Assembly: GCF_017084445.1 (NCBI RefSeq)
Contig: NZ_CP070947.1
Coordinates: forward strand, 434,001 to 498,000
From: Mycoplasma sp. Mirounga ES2805-ORL
GTDB lineage: Bacteria > Bacillota_I > Bacilli_A > Mycoplasmatales > Metamycoplasmataceae
Reading direction: 5' to 3'
Length of the DNA stretch: 64,000 bases
Made by a program: the position numbers and the translations under genes. Shown in pieces: positions 54,442 to 64,000 of this stretch. The notes beneath the pieces are model-generated. The model searched no databases and was not told the origin of the DNA. It saw nothing but the letters and a program-made list of their open reading frames with translations. The first letter of the stretch is position 1, and each line of letters starts with the position of its first letter.

Positions 54442-55440
54442 ATGAATATCAAAAGAGATAGTATTGTTTTTAAAAAATATAAAGTTATTAAAGAATTAGG
54501 TTCTGGAGGTTTTAGTGTTGTCTATAAAGTTCAGCCAAACGACCCTAGCAAACAAAACGAGTTCTATGCTCTTAAATATTTAACAATCGACAAAAACTCA
54601 AATAGCAAACCAGAAACAACTCTAAACCGTTTTAGACATGAAATAGAAGTTTATAAAAAAATAAGAAGCGACCGCATTGCAAAATATATCGATTCACATA
54701 TGAGTCGTAATGAACAATTTATTGTTATGGAATATGTTGAAGGCGAAAATATGAAAGACCGTTTAAGAAAAAACGGTAGATTCATTCCTAAAGAAGCTGT
54801 ATATTTTGCAGAACAAATTGCTGAGGGCATACAAGAGTTGCATTCATTAAATATTATTCATAGAGATATTAAAAGCAATAACATAATGATTACTAAAACT
54901 AGAAATGTAAAAATAATTGATTTTGGTTTAGCGCTAGATGAAGATACACAACGACTAACTGAAACAGCTAAAGTTGTTGGTTCTGTCTATTATATGGCAC
55001 CTGAACTATGTGTTTCAAATTCACAACCTTCTGTTCAATCAGATATATATGCACTAGGTATTATGCTTTTTGAAATGCTTACTGGTAAGTATCCAATAAG
55101 AGGAAAAGACCCGCTTGACACAATAAGAAAACAAAAAACTCAACCTATCCCAGATATTAAAAGTATTGTTGAAATTCCTCAATCATTAGCCAATATAATA
55201 ATTAAGGCTACTGCCAAAAATCCTGATAAAAGATATTCTTCAATGTATGAAATGAAAGAAGATTTAAAAACATGTTTAAGTCAAAAAAGATATATTGAAA
55301 AGCCTCTTGATATCAGAAGAGTATCTAGAAAGAAAACGTTAGCCTCAATAATCAATAGTAGAAAATTTATTATTTCTTCTATTGTAATATTATCTGTTTT
55401 ATTCATTGCATTATTAATAACTGTAGCTTTACTAGTTTAG
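54442..55440 (+). CDS. prkC: Serine/threonine protein kinase, PrkC-like without PASTA domains
   Basis: 332 aa. The Gly-rich loop GSGGFSVVYKV (residues 20-30), HRDIKSNN and DFGLALD, and GSVYYMAPEL make a complete kinase. The C-terminus has one membrane helix (residues ~309-330) and no outside PASTA repeats, so it lacks the wall-sensing part of PrkC, in keeping with the absence of a cell wall. The start at 54442 has GGAGAAAG; a TTG at 54430 is in frame but unlikely. Confidence 0.93.
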   Translation: MNIKRDSIVFKKYKVIKELGSGGFSVVYKVQPNDPSKQNEFYALKYLTIDKNSNSKPETTLNRFRHEIEVYKKIRSDRIAKYIDSHMSRNEQFIVMEYVEGENMKDRLRKNGRFIPKEAVYFAEQIAEGIQELHSLNIIHRDIKSNNIMITKTRNVKIIDFGLALDEDTQRLTETAKVVGSVYYMAPELCVSNSQPSVQSDIYALGIMLFEMLTGKYPIRGKDPLDTIRKQKTQPIPDIKSIVEIPQSLANIIIKATAKNPDKRYSSMYEMKEDLKTCLSQKRYIEKPLDIRRVSRKKTLASIINSRKFIISSIVILSVLFIALLITVALLV

Positions 55441-55448
55441 GAGATTTT

Positions 55449-56297
55449 TTGAAAGGAAGAATATACTCAATAAATAGTGGTATCTACCACATTAGAGAAA
55501 ATAATAATGACCACAACATCTCAGCTGCTGGTGTTTTTAGACACAAAGATATAGTTCCACTTGTAGGAGATTTTGTTGAATTTGAAGAAAATAAACAAAT
55601 TACAAAAATATTACCTAGAAAAAACGAATTTATAAGACCTAGAATATCGAATATTGATACTATCATTGTTGTTATGTCTATTAAGGAGCCGACAATTAAA
55701 AGTATATTAATAGATAAATATTTATCGATAGTTGAAGAAAAAAATATCAAACCTATTATCTTACTAACAAAGAGTGATTTAGGAACTACAGACTTAATTA
55801 ATCAATATAAAAAAATGGGTTATGAAATTTATGAAATAAGCTATAAAACAAAAGATTGAGTAAAAAATATTTTGGAAAAGCTAAACGGAAAAACTTTTGC
55901 ATTAATGGGTCAAAGCGGCGTTGGCAAAACTACAATTATTAATCAAATTACTAATCTAAACCTTCAAACGAATACTATTTCTAAAAAAGCAAATAGAGGA
56001 CGACATACAACAAGAATTGTTCAAATTTATGACATAGCAGGAGGACATTTAATTGATACTCCTGGGTTTAGCAACATAGATCTATTTATGAATAAAATTG
56101 AGTTTTCTAAATCATTTGCTATGTTTAGAGAGATATCAAAACAATGCAAGTTTAAAACATGTTTACATGAAAAGGAACCAGAAAATTTATGCGCAGTTAA
56201 GACCGCTGTAAAAAATAATATAATCCCAAAATTTAGATATGATAATTACATAAAATTATTACAGGAGTGTGAAAAAGAATGAATCAAAAATACATAA
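55449..56297 (+). CDS. rsgA: Ribosome small-subunit GTPase RsgA
   Basis: 282 aa starting at TTG, with GGAG at 55440-55443 as RBS. An OB-fold is followed by a circularly permuted GTPase with motif order G4 (TKSD), G1 (GQSGVGKTT), G3 (DTPGF). The zinc cluster CKFKTCLHEKEPENLC is intact. It matures the 30S subunit. Read-through of UGA at 55857 and at 56280 places the true stop at TAA 56295-56297, overlapping rpe by 19 bases. Confidence 0.94.
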
Positions 56298-56935
56298 CAC
56301 CATCAATATTAAATGTAGACAAAAATAAACGATTAGACATGGTTAATAATTTGATCGATAATGGTATAAAATGAATCCACTATGATGTTATGGATGGAAA
56401 CTTTGTACCTAATCACGCAATTGAATTAGAAGAAATTAAAAATATAAATGAAAATGGAAAAAAACATTTAAAAGATGCTCATTTAATGATTACTAATCCA
56501 TTTGAAGAAATACCTAAATATAAAGATTTAGTTGATTTTATTACATTTCATTATGAAGCGGAAGATCCTAAAAAAATAATGTCTTTTTTACAAAAAAATC
56601 AACACGACTACTCTCTAGGAATAGCTATTAAACCTGATACAAAAGTGGAGGAAATTAAAGACTTTCTGCCTTATTTAAGATTAGTTTTAGTTATGTCTGT
56701 TGAACCGGGAAAAGGTGGACAAAAATTCATTCCAACAGCAATTGATAAAATTAAAAAGCTAAAAAATATCAGAAGTAAATATTCTTACCAATACATAATT
56801 CAAGTTGACGGTGGGATTAATAACGAAACATGCAAAGATGCTTGAAAAGCTGGAGCTGATGCTCTTGTTGCTGGAACTTATATTGTAAAAGAACCAACAA
56901 GAGAAAATATTGAAACATTATTAAACAAAAAATAA
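56279..56935 (+). CDS. rpe: Ribulose-phosphate 3-epimerase
   Basis: 218 aa. HYDVMDGNFVPN, DAHLMITNP, VLVMSVEPGKGGQKF and QVDGGIN are the family's signature and metal-binding motifs. It interconverts ribulose 5-phosphate and xylulose 5-phosphate in the pentose phosphate pathway. Two UGA-Trp codons. It ends the gmk operon at a strong terminator. Confidence 0.96.
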
Positions 56936-56962
56936 AAACCTGGCTAAATAGCTAGGTTTTTT
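56935..56962. terminator. Bidirectional terminator between rpe and rpmB
   Basis: CCTGGCTA / TAGCTAGG (one G-T pair, two-base loop) with flanking A and T runs. Confidence 0.88.
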
Positions 56963-56968
56963 ATAATA

Positions 56969-57163
56969 CTAAAGAACTACACCTTTACGTTTAATAGTTT
57001 TAAGTGTTTTTGCACTAACTCTTAAGGTTACTTTTTGGCCATCAACATTAAAGTTAACTTTTTGAAGGTTAACGTTAAATTTTCTTTTTGACGAGTTTAA
57101 AGCGTGTGAACGTTTGTTACCTGTCATAGGGCCTTTACCAGTTAGATAATCTCTTCTTGCCAT
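56969..57163 (-). CDS. rpmB: Ribosomal protein bL28
   Basis: 64 aa, standard length. [20 protein letters not shown] and the [11 protein letters not shown] core are L28. The ATG at 57161-57163 has GAAAGGA; longer in-frame starts add a non-family leader. It is a single-gene unit opposite rpe. Confidence 0.96.
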   Translation of the reverse strand: MARRDYLTGKGPMTGNKRSHALNSSKRKFNVNLQKVNFNVDGQKVTLRVSAKTLKTIKRKGVVL

Positions 57164-57258
57164 ATCGTTCCTTTCAATGTTTATTTTGTTTTCGGTATAA
57201 AAAGTATGTTTATTATACAATAGAATATATTTTTTTATATTTTGAATTTTATTTTACA

Positions 57259-57837
57259 TTATTTTTTATCTTCTATAGTATCCTCTTCAACAACAATTGC
57301 TTCCTCAGTCAATAATTCCTCTTCATGTTCATTTGAATATTTACCAAAGGAATTTTCAGAAATATCTATTTTAGATTGTGTTTTCATTGTAGAAACTCAA
57401 AATCAAATTAATAACGCAGCAATAACTAATTCACCTAAGGCTAGAAATCCTACTAATAAATATTTAGCTTGATAGAAAATGGAACCTGACCTTAGCCCAA
57501 ATAAGACAATTAATCCAACTAAAAATATAACACCTTGAATTATTAAACTTACAAAATTAAAAAATTGTATATATTTTCCAAATTTAAATCTATTAAATTC
57601 TTTTATTAATCTAATAATTCTAAAAAGAATTAAGAATTGAAATATTGAAAATATCAATTCAAAAAATAGAAGAACTATAGGAAATATTAAATAAGGAGTG
57701 AATGAAAAAATAAATGTTAAAAATGTTATGAATTCTAATACACATAGAGGAATTAATCCTCACAAAAACTTATTCTTAGTATTATCAAATTGTTCATCTA
57801 ACTTATTAACAATTTTGTTAAAGTTATTTTCAATCAT
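57259..57837 (-). CDS. Hypothetical membrane protein (192 aa)
   Basis: Five or so hydrophobic stretches lie between residues ~25 and 150, followed by a Glu-rich cytoplasmic tail ending EDTIEDKK. It contains UGA-Trp codons (FLWGLIP, LLIWFWV). It starts three bases after the trxB stop, so it is the last gene of the hprK-lgt-trxB operon. There is no recognised family; it may be a small transport or bilayer-organising protein. Confidence 0.7.
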
Positions 57838-57840
57838 AAA

Positions 57841-58758
57841 TTATGATAAATACTCCTGTATATGCTTTGCAGCAATTGCACCATCGCTAGCTGCCGTAAT
57901 AATTTGACGAATTAATTTATCTCTTACGTCACCAATTGCATAAATTCCATTTACACTAGTTTCCATTTTTTCATTAGTTGGAATGAAGTGATTTTTGCCA
58001 ACTATATTTAAGTCATTGACAAATTCACTATTAGGAATCAAACCAATAAATGCAAAAATTGCACTAATATTTAGTTCGATCTCTTTTGAAGATTGTTGAA
58101 CAACTATTGACTCAATTTGATCAGTTCCTTTTATTTCCTTAACTGATGAGTTCATATGTATTTCAATATTGTCGTATTTTTTAAGCGAATCCACAAGCAT
58201 AGATTCTGCATTAAATTTATTATCTCTAACAATTAGATAAACTTTTTTTGTAAATTTAGCTAAAAATTCTGTTTCTTCAATAGCGCTATTTCCGCCACCT
58301 ATAACAGCAACTTCCTTATTTTTAAATAAAGGGCCATCACAAGTTGCACAATAGTATATTCCACGTAAATTGAAGCGATCAAAATTAATTATGTCTCTAG
58401 GTTCTCTATTTCTTGTGCCTGAAGCAATAATAACTGTTTTTGCTTCTATCTTAGAACCATCTTCAAAATGAATGATTTTCTTTTTATCAGAAAGGTTTTC
58501 AACACTTTTCACATTATTGAAAATAGTTTCGGCACCATATTTAACAGAGTGATTATAAATTCTATCAGCAAATTCTGCACCTTCAACTAAAGTATCTCCA
58601 AGTCAATTTTCAATTTTGCTTGAATATATTACCTTTCCACCAACCATATATTTTTCGATAAGAACTACCTTTAGACCTGCTCTTGAGGCATATAATGCAG
58701 CATTTAAACCTCCAGGACCCGCTCCAATTATTGCAACATCATAATTTGTCTTAATCAT
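57841..58758 (-). CDS. trxB: Thioredoxin reductase
   Basis: 305 aa. The N-terminal FAD loop [17 protein letters not shown], the active-site CATCD, the NADPH loop GGGNSAIEE and the second FAD motif [10 protein letters not shown] are all present. It keeps thioredoxin reduced with NADPH. AGGAG precedes the ATG. It is grouped with lgt and hprK, as in many Firmicutes. Confidence 0.96.
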
Positions 58759-58791
58759 ATTAATTACTCCTATCTATTATTTATTTATTTT

Positions 58792-59760
58792 TTATTTAGA
58801 TACTATTAAATCTTTATTTTTTGATTTCTTGAAAATACTAAATTTTGTTTTTTCAACATAAGCTTTGTATTCCTCTGGGTGAGCATAATCATAAACATAT
58901 CTTCATTTTCTTCATTCTCTAACATAGTGAACTTTGCTAAAGAATTGAAGATATATAAAGGCAAGAGCACCAATTGCAACAAATATATATGAAGCAATTG
59001 TATACATTTGATATGAAGTTTCCCGCAATGGTTCCATCGCAGCACGAACAGTACCATATCATACAAAATATAGCGCGCCTGTTCCACCAGGTTTTAATAA
59101 TCCAAAATTATTAATAATTCAAACTAGAATTAAATATCCTATTAAGTTTGCAATACCTTCATACAAGAACAATGGATAACGATACAATCCGGGCTCACCT
59201 CAAGATTCACTTATTTTATCAGCGATGAACATATTGTCAGCTATCTTATCTCCAAGTCAAGTAACACTTGAACCATCTCAATCAACCTTACCATACAACT
59301 CATGGTTAGCATAGTTTCCTCAACGTCCAATAACTTGACCAATTAAAATAGTTGGAATAATTATTGAAGCAACTTTTCTTATATCAAGTTCATTTCGTTT
59401 TGAATAAATATAAGTGAAATCAACAATTGATGCCAAAACAACACCACCTTGTATACTTAATCCACCTTCTCAAATTTTATACCAATCCCGAGCCATATTA
59501 AATTCCGGTTTCTGTGCTTCTTCAACTAAGTCTCATAAACGAGCTCCGATAAGTGAAAATGGAATTGTTAATAAAATTAAGGTCATTAAGTATTCTCATT
59601 TATACTTTTCTCTTTGTCAAAAAATAACAATTGTCAATATAGACGCCAATATACCCATGGTTAGTGTTAATGAATATGTGTGAAATTCATAATTTCACTT
59701 AAATATTGGGACAGTAAATAATATTCCAGGTGTATTTGCTTTAATTCCTACTTTATCCAT
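58792..59760 (-). CDS. lgt: Prolipoprotein diacylglyceryl transferase
   Basis: 322 aa read through many UGA-Trp codons. Seven membrane helices; the Lgt signature GRWGNYANHELYG and PLFLYEGIANL are present. The C-terminus adds a charged extension (HPEEYKAYVEKTKFS…). It attaches the lipid to the lipobox Cys, the step all lipoproteins in this window need. Its start lies one base from the hprK stop. Confidence 0.95.
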
Positions 59761-59761
59761 A

Positions 59762-60703
59762 CTAAATTTCCTTTCTTGATTTTTTTGATCTATTTGTCAA
59801 TTCTTTTGCTATATCCATTCCATCTTTTTTAGCTAAATATGCACTTACCGCTGCTTCAATAAGTGATGCAGCAGAAGAACCTCCTTTAATTGGCACTTGA
59901 ACCTTTGGAATCGAACCTTCCAACACATTATATTTTAAGTATTCAATACCTAGTCTATCAAAGTTTATATGATGTGAGTCTTCTTCCCCAACTAATTCAA
60001 CAACAAGTTTTATCATCGAACCTTTTGTGATTGATTTAATGCCATATGTATACTTAACATCTATTAAGCCAATACCTCTTATTTCAATTAAATTTTGTGT
60101 TATTTCAGGACTTTCACCATAAAAATTCTCACTAATTTGTTTTACAACTACAGAATCATCACTAATAAATATATGACCTTTTTGAATTAGTGACAATGTG
60201 GCCTCAGACTTCCCTATTCCAGGTTTTCCAACAATTAAAACTCCAAGTCCGTTTATTGAAACTAAACAACCATGAATTTGAATTTGCTTCGAAAAAAATT
60301 CATTTAAAAATATTCCAATACCAGCAGTAATCGAAACTCCATTAGGTTGAGCAATATATAATGGAACCTTGTGTTTATCAGCAATGTCAATTATAAATTT
60401 AGAAATATTAGGATCAAAATTTTTTGACAAAACCAACATAGGAGGTTCATTCTTTAGAATTTTATCTACTATTTCTAGAGTTTTTTCTCTACCTTTTTTT
60501 GTAAAAAATTCACTTTCTTTTTGTCCTCAATAAATAATATTTTCATTTATTTGCTTATCTTCAACTTCTTCGGTTATTACTAATCCTAAACGTTTAATAT
60601 TTTGATGTAATACATCACGATAAACAATGTTTTTAGACTTATTAGCTAAAGTGATATTAAACTTTTCAATTATCTTCTTAATATTTATTGATTTTTTATT
60701 CAT
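59762..60703 (-). CDS. hprK: HPr kinase/phosphorylase
   Basis: 313 aa. The N-terminal half matches the HprK DRTGG-like domain, and the C-terminal half holds the P-loop GKPGIGKSEAT and the family motif NFDRLGIEY. It phosphorylates HPr at Ser46 and controls sugar uptake and catabolism. One UGA-Trp lies near the N-terminus. It heads the hprK-lgt-trxB operon. Confidence 0.95.
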
Positions 60704-61117
60704 AAGAGAACACCGTGCCTTTATTTATTTAATACACAAAATTGAATGCATATATAATCTTGGATATACCTAACAATAGTCATAATTTTGATATGTAAAT
60801 TATATATATAAATACATATAATATTCTAATTATATATAAGGATAATTTTATAATAAAATTTTATTGAATGTCAATATATAAAAAATGTAATGCTTTGTTG
60901 ATAATTTATATTTTTTACATAAAAGTCTATAAAATAGTCTAATACACAAACATAAAGAAGAAATGAATCAATTATTTTATATACTTTCTTTTAAAAATCT
61001 AAATTTATTTATAGAAATTATTTTTTATTTTTGGTAATATAGTTGAAGTAAAAATACATATAAATTCATATTTATAATAATTAATATTAATCAAAATATT
61101 AAATAGTGAGGAGAAAA
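60704..61117. other. AT-rich divergent intergenic region between hprK and rnjA
   Basis: No open frame, tRNA or strong hairpin was found. It contains runs of TA and AT repeats and a TGAGGAG Shine-Dalgarno sequence for rnjA at 61106-61112. Promoters for both genes should lie here but are not clear by eye. Confidence 0.4.
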
Positions 61118-62962
61118 ATGACCGCAACTAGGCTAATACCAATTGGTGGAGTACAAGAAATTGGTAAATCAACATTAATTGTTGAACATGAAGATAAAAT
61201 ATTTATTATTGATGCTGGTATTAAATTTGCTGATACAGCTCAAACTGGAATCAAGGGAATAATACCTGATTACTCATATCTAAAAGACAAAATTAATAAC
61301 GTTCAAGGTATCTTTATAACTCATGGCCACGAAGACCATATAGGAGGAGTTGTTCACTTGATTAAACAAGTTCCTATTAAAAAGATTTTTGCGCCAAGAA
61401 TTGCTATTCAGTACCTTAAACTAAAATTTGAAGAACATAGAATAAAGAGTGAACATGAGTTCATTGAAATTGAAAAATCGGCAATATGGAAATTCGGTGA
61501 CTGCTCCGTAGATTTTTGGTCAGGTCAACACTCTATTCCTGATGCCTTTGGTATTAGAGTTAGAACTCCAAATGGCTCAGTAATGTGTACAGGAGACTTT
61601 AGATTTGATTATAACCCTATTGGTGAGGCATATACAGACTTTGCCCGTTTAGATCAAATGGGAAAAGAAGGATTAACTGTTTTACTTAGTGACTCAACAA
61701 ACGCCATGCGTCCTTTTCACTCTCCTAGTGAAAATGATATTCTTACAGATATTGAAAAATACATGCGTCAAGCAACTAAAAAAACAATAATAACAGCTTT
61801 CGCTTCAAACTTAACTAGAGTAACAGCCATAATTGAGCTAGCTGCAAAATTAAAAAAGAGAGTAGCAGTTTTTGGTCGTTCAATGGTAAATGGAGTAAAA
61901 ATTGGTAGAAAACTAGGCTATATAGATGTTGACTCCAATGTATTTGTAGATAAAAAAGAAATCAAAAATGTTAATTCCAGCGAGCTTGTTATATTAACAA
62001 CTGGTAGTCAAGGTGAACAATTAGCAGCTCTAAATAGAATGAGTTATGGAAAACACCAAAGTGTAAAAATTGAAAAAGACGACATGATTATTTTTTCATC
62101 TAGTCCAATTCCAGGAAATAGAATGGTAATTGAACTTTTAGTAAATAGACTATCCAAACTTGGGGCAATTATTAAAGAAAATGGAATAGATGGCTACTTA
62201 CATACTTCGGGACATGCTTATAAACATGAACATGATAAAATTTTCCAACTAACAAAGCCTAAATATTTCTTACCTTATCACGGTGAATATAGAATGTCCG
62301 TAGTTCATGGACAAAGCGCAATTAGAAATGGTGTTAATCCAAAAAATGTAATGGTTCCTGAAATGGGCAGAGTTTACAATATGCTAAATGAAGTTATAAC
62401 GGAAACTAATGAAAAAATTGATTATGGACCAATTTATATAGATGGATTTAACACATTAAATCTTTCAGCTAATATATTAAAAGAAAGAGTTCGTTTAGGT
62501 GAAAGTGGCTTTGTAAACATAGTTTTAACAATTGACAGAAATAAAAATGCAATAATTGGAAGACCACACCTAATTAGTCGGGGAAGTTTTTATGTTAAGA
62601 CTAGTCTTAAATTAGTAGAAGAAGCAAAAAGATTAGCTCATGGAGCCGCATTGTTCTACATCAAAAATACAGAAAATTGAAACGTTGTTGAACTTAAAAA
62701 AATAATTGTTGACCGCCTCGAAAATTTATTCTACAAAGAAAAAAGAAGAAGACCAATTATTATTCCAACAATTTTATATAAGGATGAAGATAGTGAAAAA
62801 CTATTTGAAGATACCCCAATCCAATTCGGCAAAAAAGATAATACTTCTAAAGAAATTAAACATAAAAAAGCTTCTAACATAATTAAAGAGATTAAGTCAG
62901 CGATGTTTGGCAATAAAGATGAATTAGAAGATGATATCCACGATGACGAAGATGAAGAATAA
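61118..62962 (+). CDS. rnjA: Ribonuclease J
   Basis: 614 aa including a UGA-Trp at 62678. The metallo-beta-lactamase motif HGHEDHIGG and the beta-CASP core are intact: LSDSTNA, SNLTR, HTSGHAYKHEH. The acidic tail (DEDEE) follows a Lys-rich stretch. RNase J has 5'-3' exo- and endonuclease activity and is the main mRNA-decay enzyme of mollicutes. The start at 61118 has GAGGAG; a GTG at 61106 overlaps the RBS and is rejected. Confidence 0.95.
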
Positions 62963-63006
62963 AAAAATAACCTCGAAATAAACGTGGACAAAAAATATTA
63001 ACATTT

Positions 63007-64000
63007 TTAATTGATGAACGCCATAGCAAATTGCTGTGGTGTTTTTCAACCTAAATTTGATTGTATTCTATCGTTGTTATATCAAAAAATATATTCTCTA
63101 ATTTTTTTATTTAACTCGTCAAATGTAATTTTTGTGTAATCTAAATCATTCAATAGTTATGTTTTAATCACTCCGAACCAATATTCAATTTCTCTATTAT
63201 CTAATGAATTCCCAACTCTAGACATTGAAACTACCCCACCAAATTTTGTAATTCTATCAATGTATTCTTGATTTGTGTATTGAAAACCATAATCTGAATG
63301 AATAATAAAATTATTGAAATTTTCGTTTTGAATATCCTTGATGTTATCTAAAACAAAATCTAAATTGTTGCTTTTACTTAACCTAAAACCCACAATTTTT
63401 TTAGTTTTGTGGTGAATTACAGCAGATAAATAAACGTAATTTTCATGCACGTCTTTTGGGGCATTTATTTATGAAACATCAGTGGCATAAATATATCTAT
63501 TTTCCTTGTCGTTGTAATCTCTTTGGACTGTATTTGATATTTCACATTATGTGTCTTTAATTTCTTTTCTTTTTCTTTTTTGTCTTAATTTGCATTTGAG
63601 ATTTAATTTATTTAAATATCTACCTAAAGTGCGTTCATTTATGTATATATTATATTTATAATATATATACATGCTTAACTTCTTTCTGCAAAATCTTTCT
63701 TTATTTTCCTTAAACTCTTCAATTATTATTTTTGAATAAGGAGTCTCTTTTTGCTATTTCAATTAGATCATCTCTATCAAAAATATCTCAATCAAAATTT
63801 GGTTCTTTTCTAGGTCTTCCTGAGCCGGGTTTTCTATCTTTGCCTTTTTTAGTTAATAATTTTTCTTTCATTCCTAAATTATAATAATTAATTATTTTTT
63901 GAACCCTTCTTACAAGATGTTTTCTCTTAACAAGTTGTGTTTTTGGAGAAATATTTCAAAATGCTTTTATAGCCCCTATCTTTCCATATTTTTGGTAAGC
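63007..64000 (-). pseudogene. Degenerate IS3-family transposase (right part only)
   Basis: The C-terminal catalytic region shows the IS3 DDE pattern (YATDVS, IIHSDYGFQYTN, SLDNREIEYWF) but is broken: a frameshift near 63740, in-frame TAA at about 63470 and 63560, and a stop exactly at the catalytic Glu (IKT then TAA, 63157-63159). The HTH-type N-terminus (SGRPRKEPN, ERTLGRYLNKLNL) runs off the window. It reads on past 63157 to TAA 63007 (KTPQQFAMAFIN). The gene is dead. It lies 45 bases past rnjA. Confidence 0.85.

Noticed and set aside
61106-61117. GTG start for RNase J
   Set aside because: It overlaps the GAGGAG ribosome-binding site of the ATG at 61118.
60704-61117. Possible small RNA or tRNA in the hprK-rnjA gap
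   Set aside because: It is uniformly AT-rich, with no cloverleaf, GC-rich stem or terminator.

Overview
The window comes from a mollicute, a Mycoplasma-type organism that reads UGA as tryptophan. Base composition is strongly AT-rich. Nearly every long gene is interrupted by in-frame TGA exactly where a Trp is expected, and becomes one intact reading frame when TGA is read as Trp. The gene set is mycoplasmal: SecG followed by RNase R, PrpC-PrkC-RsgA-Rpe, HPrK-Lgt-TrxB, RpoB-RpoC, and several lipoproteins whose signal peptides end in a Ser-Cys lipobox. The huge helical-repeat surface protein resembles the Lmp proteins of the M. hominis group, so a member of that group (Metamycoplasma) is my best guess; this is inference.

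Layout. 1-5.7 kb: partial HAD phosphatase, small hypothetical and membrane proteins, an RluD-type pseudouridine synthase, RNase HII and an azoreductase. 5.8-14.2 kb (minus strand): a 1050-aa lipoprotein with a carbohydrate-binding-type N-terminus and a transglutaminase-like core, paired with a solitary TrpB-like enzyme; a decayed HD-hydrolase gene; metK behind a structured leader that looks like a riboswitch; and a rhodanese/double-thioredoxin lipoprotein. 14.5-25.2 kb: a 2828-aa repeat protein, then a second transglutaminase-like lipoprotein carrying its own recent duplication. 25.3-30.5 kb: hup, der, cmk, a hypothetical gene, topA and a UPF0154 gene. 30.5-38 kb: a giant SGNH hydrolase (1824 aa) divergent from a lipoprotein that may be a glycosyltransferase. 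38-46 kb: rpoC and rpoB. 46.3-51.4 kb: a monooxygenase-like protein, metG, a methyltransferase, rnr and secG. 51.6-57 kb: a membrane protein, gmk, prpC, prkC, rsgA and rpe. 57-60.7 kb (minus): rpmB, a membrane protein, trxB, lgt and hprK. 61.1-63 kb: RNase J. The end of the window is a degenerate IS3-family element.

How it fits together. The window mixes core information-processing genes (rpoBC, topA, hup, metG, RNases J/R/HII, der, rsgA, gmk/cmk) with a large surface and secreted component of about 19 kb. That component combines long repetitive helical proteins with extracellular enzymatic folds. Lgt supplies the lipid anchor for the lipoproteins seen here, and PrkC/PrpC and HPrK are the signalling enzymes. 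Several genes (rluD, rnhB, gmk, probably topA) have a -10 box 6-9 nt before ATG and no Shine-Dalgarno sequence, which suggests leaderless transcripts. Most convergent or divergent gene ends are marked by clear hairpin-plus-T terminators. No tRNA, rRNA or CRISPR array was seen.
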